Positions 58,913-64,000 of a stretch of 64,000 bases of DNA are shown piece by piece. A model generated the notes under the pieces. The model was not told where the DNA came from, searched no databases, and saw only the letters and a list, made by a program, of their open reading frames with translations. The translations under genes and the position numbers were made by a program. Position 1 is the stretch's first letter. Each line of letters begins with the position of its first letter. Source of the stretch: Castanea sativa (lineage: Eukaryota; Streptophyta; Magnoliopsida; Fagales; Fagaceae). The stretch spans positions 26,279,158-26,343,157 of the forward strand of contig NC_134024.1 of NCBI RefSeq assembly GCF_040712315.1, read 5' to 3'.

Positions 58913-59911
58913 ATGGTTAGGAAAACTAGAGCCAACAAGAAAACCTCCTCCTCCACTACCCCTATGATTCAAAGTGATAAGTTTAGGAGTCCAAAACACC
59001 AGGAGAACTATGAGAAACTCTATATCTTTAGATCGGTGTGGGCTGAGTGTAAGGTGATCCTAGATGAGTTAGACCCTAAGATACGTAGGAATTTTGAGAG
59101 TCGGGGTTGGTTACCTCTTTTGGACATTAAGCATCCCCCTCCAACTGCCTTGATTAGAGAGTTCTACTCGAACCTCTCTGTCCACTCCAATGATTCCAAT
59201 ACTCAATATGTGAGAAGTTGGATAAGGGATGAAGAGTATGTCATTACTCCCGAGGTAGTGACCTCTGCTCTTGAGGTACCTTTGGTACAGCAACCAGTCT
59301 ATCCCTACACTGAGATACCTCCCCTTGATGACATTATGTCTCACATTATTGGTACTTCCATTAGATGGGATTCCGATCCTTGTATCACTACTCATGAGCT
59401 TACTGAGCTCAATTATCTATTTTTTCGAATTACTTGTCATTCACTTTGGCCTATTTTTCATTTACACACTATTCCTATTAAGAGAAGTACGATTTTGTTC
59501 GCTTTCATCACTGATGCTCCTATGAGTTTTCTTACTCTTTTTATTAGATCACTTGTTGAGGTTCATAGGAGTAGTTCTAAATCTCATGGTCTTTTCTTTC
59601 CTGTTTTTATCCATAGGATTCTTTTAGATTTAGGTTTAAAGGACTTTCTTGCATCCGAGCTTATCCATATTATTACTCCCATAGGTGCCACCTTCCTTAG
59701 GCAAAGAGCGGCTCAGTTGAAAGTTTGCTCTAAACGCCCTAGAGTCGAGGCTTCTACAGGTGCTGCATCTATGCCTCTTTCTGGTTATCCTACTACTGAG
59801 GATTATGTTGACCCAACAGCTGCTTTGGATCCTCCACCTTCTTCATCGAGCGATATCTCTATACAGAGTATGCTGGATACCATGATGATCGTTCAGGCGG
59901 CGCATGGATAG
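58913..59911 (+). CDS. Putative plant transposon-type protein of the older element, C-terminus cut
   Basis: 332 codons from ATG 58913, preceded by a T-rich leader that could serve as an acceptor tract. Contains RGWLPLLDIKHPPPTALIREFYSNL, then a region with SWIRDEEYVITPEVV and a Phe/Leu-rich C-terminal half, the layout I associate with the 'putative plant transposon protein' domain of large plant retroelements; role unknown. After TAG at 59909-59911 the phase continues as LLLDVLSELHALRGDL before TGA near 59969, so the original protein was longer and the TAG is probably a CAG change. The surviving 332 codons have no internal break, in contrast with the gag of the same element. Confidence 0.6.
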   Translation: MVRKTRANKKTSSSTTPMIQSDKFRSPKHQENYEKLYIFRSVWAECKVILDELDPKIRRNFESRGWLPLLDIKHPPPTALIREFYSNLSVHSNDSNTQYVRSWIRDEEYVITPEVVTSALEVPLVQQPVYPYTEIPPLDDIMSHIIGTSIRWDSDPCITTHELTELNYLFFRITCHSLWPIFHLHTIPIKRSTILFAFITDAPMSFLTLFIRSLVEVHRSSSKSHGLFFPVFIHRILLDLGLKDFLASELIHIITPIGATFLRQRAAQLKVCSKRPRVEASTGAASMPLSGYPTTEDYVDPTAALDPPPSSSSDISIQSMLDTMMIVQAAHG

Positions 59912-59990
59912 CTACTGCTGGATGTACTTAGTGAGCTTCATGCTTTACGAGGAGATTTAGCAGGTGCTTGAGATCCTACGTAATTCTTTT

Positions 59991-62263
59991 TAGCAAGTCG
60001 ATGTAGTTAAGTTTTGTGATGGTTAATATGCAAGAATAGAAAACACGCAATCCTATTATGTAATTCTCAACTTAAATTACAAAAGGTATCCATCCATGAC
60101 TAGAGTAACCAACAAAAGCACAACTACAATTTGATTCTGCACACCAACTTAGAGTCCAATTGAGAATCTCATTTAGAACCTGTAGTTTATCATTATAGCA
60201 TTACAAAAAAAGTATAGACACATACTCTCTTAGAGAGAGAACATCACTGTAAGAATCATTAGAACATTTCTCCCTGCATCCTCAATTTTGCTTTTTTTTT
60301 TTTTCCAAGTCCAAGAAAATCTCCTTAGATCCAATTTTTTTTTTTTTTGTAGATCATTAAACCCATCGGTCAAGAAAAGTAATGCTTATTTAAATTCTGG
60401 AGAATAAATCCATTGAAATGGTTCATGGCCATCATGGATGGTTTTTTTTGGATAATTTCATTCATAATTGAGAAGTTGTTACTAATGCATATTTGTATAG
60501 TGCAATTGGTTAGGTAGATTAGTTAATGATCATCATGAATTAACTAAAAATTTCCATAATGATCATTATTGCTTAAAAGCTAATCATATTTAATATACAT
60601 TTCAGTTGATTTAAGGATCATCAAAATCTATTATTGCTTAAATTATATGAAATTTTTATGCTTTTAGATAGTGCAATTGGCATGGATGCTTGACTTTTAT
60701 ACCCAACTTTAATGGCTACATAATAATGATTTTTAGCTATTTAAGCTGAATACCTCTATTTATCCTAGCTAGGGACAAATGATTTTATTATTTGGATAGA
60801 GAGCAAAAGGCTGATTCAAAGAGCTACAAAGATAGGGTAGCAACAAATCGGTAATTGACTTAAAAATTGGCATGCATAATTACATTAGAAAATCGTGAGA
60901 CTTAATAGATGGCAAGTCAATTAGGAATCACACCAAAGCACTAGATGGAGCTAAATATATGTGTGTGTTACATTATTGTTTTAACATTTGATAGCAGTAT
61001 GATGCTTAAAGTAGAGTTGTTTTTGGGTTTGATTTACTTAGAGATATGTAACTATAAATATCTTTCTTAAAAGTTAAGTGATTGATGTCCAAATCAATTA
61101 TAAAGAACTAGGTAGAGTGGGAAGCGTTAATCAACCCGCAGTCTGCATTGCTTTATTCCAAAAAAGGGGTTTCAATTGGTTTAATATGCATGTTGCTGAA
61201 AGAGCAAGGATACAAAGAGGAAAGCTTTAAGACAAATACCTCAAACTCAACAACAAAAATAAGATGGAATCTAAAGTTTCTCTCTGATGTTTTCTTTTGG
61301 AATGTATGGAATTATTATGCTGTACATTGAGTTTTTTTTTTTTAATTGAATTGTGAAGTAACTATTTAATTTATTTGTTTTTATTTTCTGCCAAAAAAAA
61401 AATTGTCTAACAGTATATGAAGTTATGGTATTTTTTGTGGCATTAAAAGGATAGAATGACTTCATATATATGAAAGTAGAGACTTCGTCTTGACATGGTC
61501 TAAAATTTTTCCAATAGGTGCATTCCTTGCAATATTCTTTTGTTTTTAATTATTTTTTTTAAGTTTATTTTCAATACCCATATCTCCATATTTACTCTAA
61601 AATGCCAATAAACCTTCCCATCTCCATGCTTTATGTTGCTGACTTCACTATGGTAACAGAATTGTCTGGAAGTAACCTTTAGGTTATGATATCATGCTTT
61701 TTGTCTCTACCCTATTTGTTTTCTTCTGTATCTTAATTCTAAAAATTTGTTTCTTTAGGTTTTTGTTGATGCAATAATGACTCTCCATCTCCTTGAAATT
61801 GAAATTGAAATTGAATAAAAGAAAGAAGTTGTACAATCCAAGATTATATTACCCTAGAGATGAAGAAGATTAGATGAGTATTTTGGTTCATTTCACTTCA
61901 ATTCTTGATTTGTTTTGCGTGACAGAGTTGTAACATTGAGTGTGTGTTGGGTTAATATCTCTGTTTGTGTATGTTTTTCAACCATGGCATCTCTGCTGGA
62001 TGAAGTTCCTGAAATTCCAATATAGTTGCTTTGTAGATAAAATAGAAAAATTAATTATTGAAATCCATCATAGTCTGGCTGTGTAATCCATAGAAAGTTT
62101 GGTGGTAAATCCCTATTTCTATCTCCTCATTATCATTTTTTCTCTTCTTGGAAGAATATGAAACTTAATCTTAAAATGAACTTTTAAACTCTAGTTCTTA
62201 TAGGGCTCCCAAGTTGGAACCCTTCTATATTTTTCTCTATAAAATTGAATTACAATGGCCTTT
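59991..62263. other. Unassigned AT-rich sequence
   Basis: Homology to the older element stops near 59990. Short frames (for example 61148-61330) have no recognised domain. A GAAATT repeat near 61797-61815. Confidence 0.4.
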
Positions 62264-62890
62264 AAGATTGTTAAGGACATATTTTATGTAGTTGGTCAAT
62301 CCTTTGACAAAACGCACTTTACTTGTAATTAGGTAGATCTAGGATGTGTTTAATATTTCAAAGAACATGTTGTTCAAAGTCTAGTATTAAAGCCATGAAA
62401 ATTGGACCAAGAAACAAGTGTAGAAAAGGTGTTCACTAAAGCTGGACAGATAGCTCGACACCTGCGAACAGCTTCTCGACAGCTGCTTGACAGATAGCTA
62501 TCTATCAAGGTTTAATGACAGGGTAGCATTCATATATTGAAGAGTTCAGAGGTTCTAAAGCGGTAGAAGGTTTCTGCTGTGAGTTCATATACGGGGATTG
62601 AAGAGTCTAAGGACAAAGGGTTTGTACTAGATCTGAAACTTCTCTTTACTATAGTGGATTGCTTTTTGGGAAGGTTTCCCTCCAGGTTTTTTACTGTGGA
62701 ACTGGTTGGTTTCATTGGTTAACCTGAGTCATCATATCTTGTCTTATTTATTTTTCCGCTGCACATATATTTGACATGATATTGATGTTTGTTTGTTTTA
62801 ACAAGTTTTAGTCATAATAAATCTAATTAACAACTTAAGCTTAAAACTTGTTAATTCTATCAACCGGGGTCTAAATTTCTCAACAAAGAT
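62264..62890 (+). mobile_element. Solo LTR with 5-bp target duplication
   Basis: LTR 62269-62885 begins TGTTAAGGACAT and ends TCTCAACA; flanks are AAGAT on both sides (62264-62268 and 62886-62890). It shares CCTTTGACAAAACGCACTTT and TTACTTGTAATTAGGTAGATCT with the LTRs at 2304 and 7760, then CTCGACAGCTGCTTGACAG motifs. At 617 bp it is shorter than its relatives. No interior remains, so it arose by LTR-LTR recombination. Confidence 0.8.
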
Positions 62891-63382
62891 TATGTATTTG
62901 AAAGTTAAGGGAAATTGATAAGTAGGTTTGGTTTGTTTATTTCTTGGTGGCTTTGTGCATTGAGATTAGAGTTTGGATTTTCTCTACAAATATTTTAATT
63001 TTTCATTGAGAAAGAATTGTTAGTTCACTGAATTTGGGTTTGATTTAGAGGTGGCTCGGTGTTTTTGAAAGTATATTCATAAAAATATTGTGGGTTTGTG
63101 AATGTGATCTTACGTTGGAGTTTTTTACTGATTTGGTGGTGGCAGTGGTATTGAACTTGGACTTGGTTTTTGCATACAAGTTTGCATAAGCGAATTAAAC
63201 TTATCTTCTAATAAGATTAGATTTTATACTCCAATATTTGTTTCTATGATTGATTACGGACCACAATTTGATATTTTGATTTTCTGATCCTCATTTTCTT
63301 ATCAACACATATTCTTTTATCTTACTCTCATCTCTCTTACAAACTTCACTCTATATAAAAAAATAAGTACCCAAAATGCACA

Positions 63383-63428
<46 letters not shown>

Positions 63429-63654
63429 CTTCTTTCATTTATTTATGTGCCCTATATAGGGGTTGTCTTATTGTTTGATTTATTTTTTCACTTGATATAT
63501 CAAAATTTTGTAGATGCAACGACCATTTTTTTGGTTACTAATATTTCAATTTGACTAGATTGTAATAAAGCTTTGGCATTTTTTTTAAAGCATGGTGAGT
63601 ATGCTACTTTTGAGAAAACTGGTAGTAATAATGCATTTATTTGTTTAAGGACAG
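62891..63654. other. Unassigned AT-rich sequence
   Basis: An (AT)n tract at about 63386-63427. No gene supported; could be intron sequence of a gene that continues past the window. Confidence 0.4.
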
Positions 63655-63744
63655 GCATATATTAATTTTGAAATATCTAAGGGTGAGGTTGAACGGATCA
63701 GAGAGCTCGATGAGAAACGTATGGACAATTTAAAACATTTGAAG
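63655..63744 (+). CDS. Candidate 90-nt internal exon of an unrecognised gene
   Basis: Acceptor TTTAAGGACAG|GCATAT and donor TTGAAG|GTATGG bracket exactly 30 open codons reading AYINFEISKGEVERIRELDE then KRMDNLKHLK. It is charged, helix-prone and free of stops, in an otherwise stop-dense area. No neighbouring exon was secured, so the gene and strand remain uncertain. Confidence 0.35.
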
Positions 63745-64000
63745 GTATGGAGAAGCTATAAAAAGTTGGCGGTTACTTTTAACTTTGTGCCTAGATAGAA
63801 TAAACAACTCAAATTTCTTATATTGGTGTAATGTTTTAAGAGATTTGAGCTTTTATAAGGCTTTGAACTTCTGTTAATATTCATGTATTACTTAAGGGTT
63901 TTTTTTTGTATGGAAACTTCCATCTGGATCTAACATTTCTTTGTTGTTATTTTTTTTTAATTATGTTTTAATTACTTGAATTTTTTCCTTGAATTAGAAG
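63745..64000. other. AT-rich right edge of the window
   Basis: T-rich; consistent with intron sequence if the preceding exon is real. Confidence 0.3.

Larger units (their letters stand above)
43251..59990 (+). mobile_element. Older gag-bearing LTR retroelement, split by a nested Gypsy element
   Basis: 5' LTR 43251-44063, primer site, relic gag with two zinc knuckles, then interior sequence that breaks at 46520 and resumes at 57470 across the nested element. A 332-codon plant-transposon-type frame lies near its 3' part. Interior similarity to the 2.3-8.8 kb element (AAAGCATAAATAACCATCTC near 46355, GAGAGTTATA near 57608) shows a shared family. No 3' LTR was found before 64000; the right boundary near 59990 is where homology stops and is approximate. 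Confidence 0.65.

Noticed and set aside
1..64000. tRNA, rRNA or microRNA genes
   Set aside because: No cloverleaf with conserved box sequences or rRNA segment was recognised; the foldbacks seen are better explained as MITEs.

Overview
The window looks like nuclear DNA of a woody eudicot plant. It is AT-rich and intron-bearing, and dominated by nested LTR retrotransposons, MITEs and long microsatellites. Two plant-specific receptor-kinase families are present. The mixture of repeat families reminds me of Fagaceae (oak or beech), but that is recollection and not proof. No rRNA, tRNA, CRISPR or bacterial-type gene was seen.

Layout. 0.4-2.3 kb: MITEs and a small diverged duplication. 2.3-8.8 kb: a complete non-autonomous LTR element (5-bp target duplication TTTAG) with a relic gag and no pol; its 5' LTR carries a 1.55-kb hAT-like element with an 8-bp target duplication. 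9.9-19.3 kb: a three-exon wall-associated-kinase-like gene on the minus strand. Its splice phases fit throughout, but one in-frame TAG cuts kinase subdomain XI, and its 5.6-kb second intron is loaded with MITEs and a solo LTR. 22.1-22.9 kb: a decayed WAK paralogue. 24.1-25.0 kb: a Mutator-like element with long terminal inverted repeats, a 10-bp target duplication and a perfect 67-nt GC-rich palindrome. 26.4-32.6 kb: LTR-derived DNA and a MITE. 32.9-33.8 kb: a possible short 5' exon pair of an unrecognised gene. 35.9-38.5 kb: an AT-rich block bounded by inverted Helitron-like ends. 39.4-41.6 kb: a G-type lectin receptor-like kinase lacking its 5' end, with DFG changed to DFR.

43.25-60.0 kb is a nest. 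An older gag-bearing LTR element (5' LTR, relic gag with two zinc knuckles, and a 332-codon plant-transposon-type ORF) is split at 46.52 kb by a complete Ty3/Gypsy element of Tat type. The Gypsy element has 5-bp target duplications ATAAG, LTRs of 755 and 713 bp, one gag-pol frame with two RNase H domains, a 151-bp tandem repeat, and a three-exon reading frame on the opposite strand near its 3' end. 60-64 kb is mostly unassigned, with a solo LTR flanked by AAGAT and one candidate 90-nt exon near the right edge.

How the parts relate. The only host genes recognised are the two receptor kinases and the WAK relic, all on the minus strand and all damaged. The rest is mobile DNA at several stages of insertion, nesting and decay. 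The most unusual items are the spliced antisense frame of the Gypsy element, the TCGA-core motif clusters whose form matches between the LTR and the interior of the same element, the palindrome-bearing Mutator-like element, and the active-site change in the lectin kinase.
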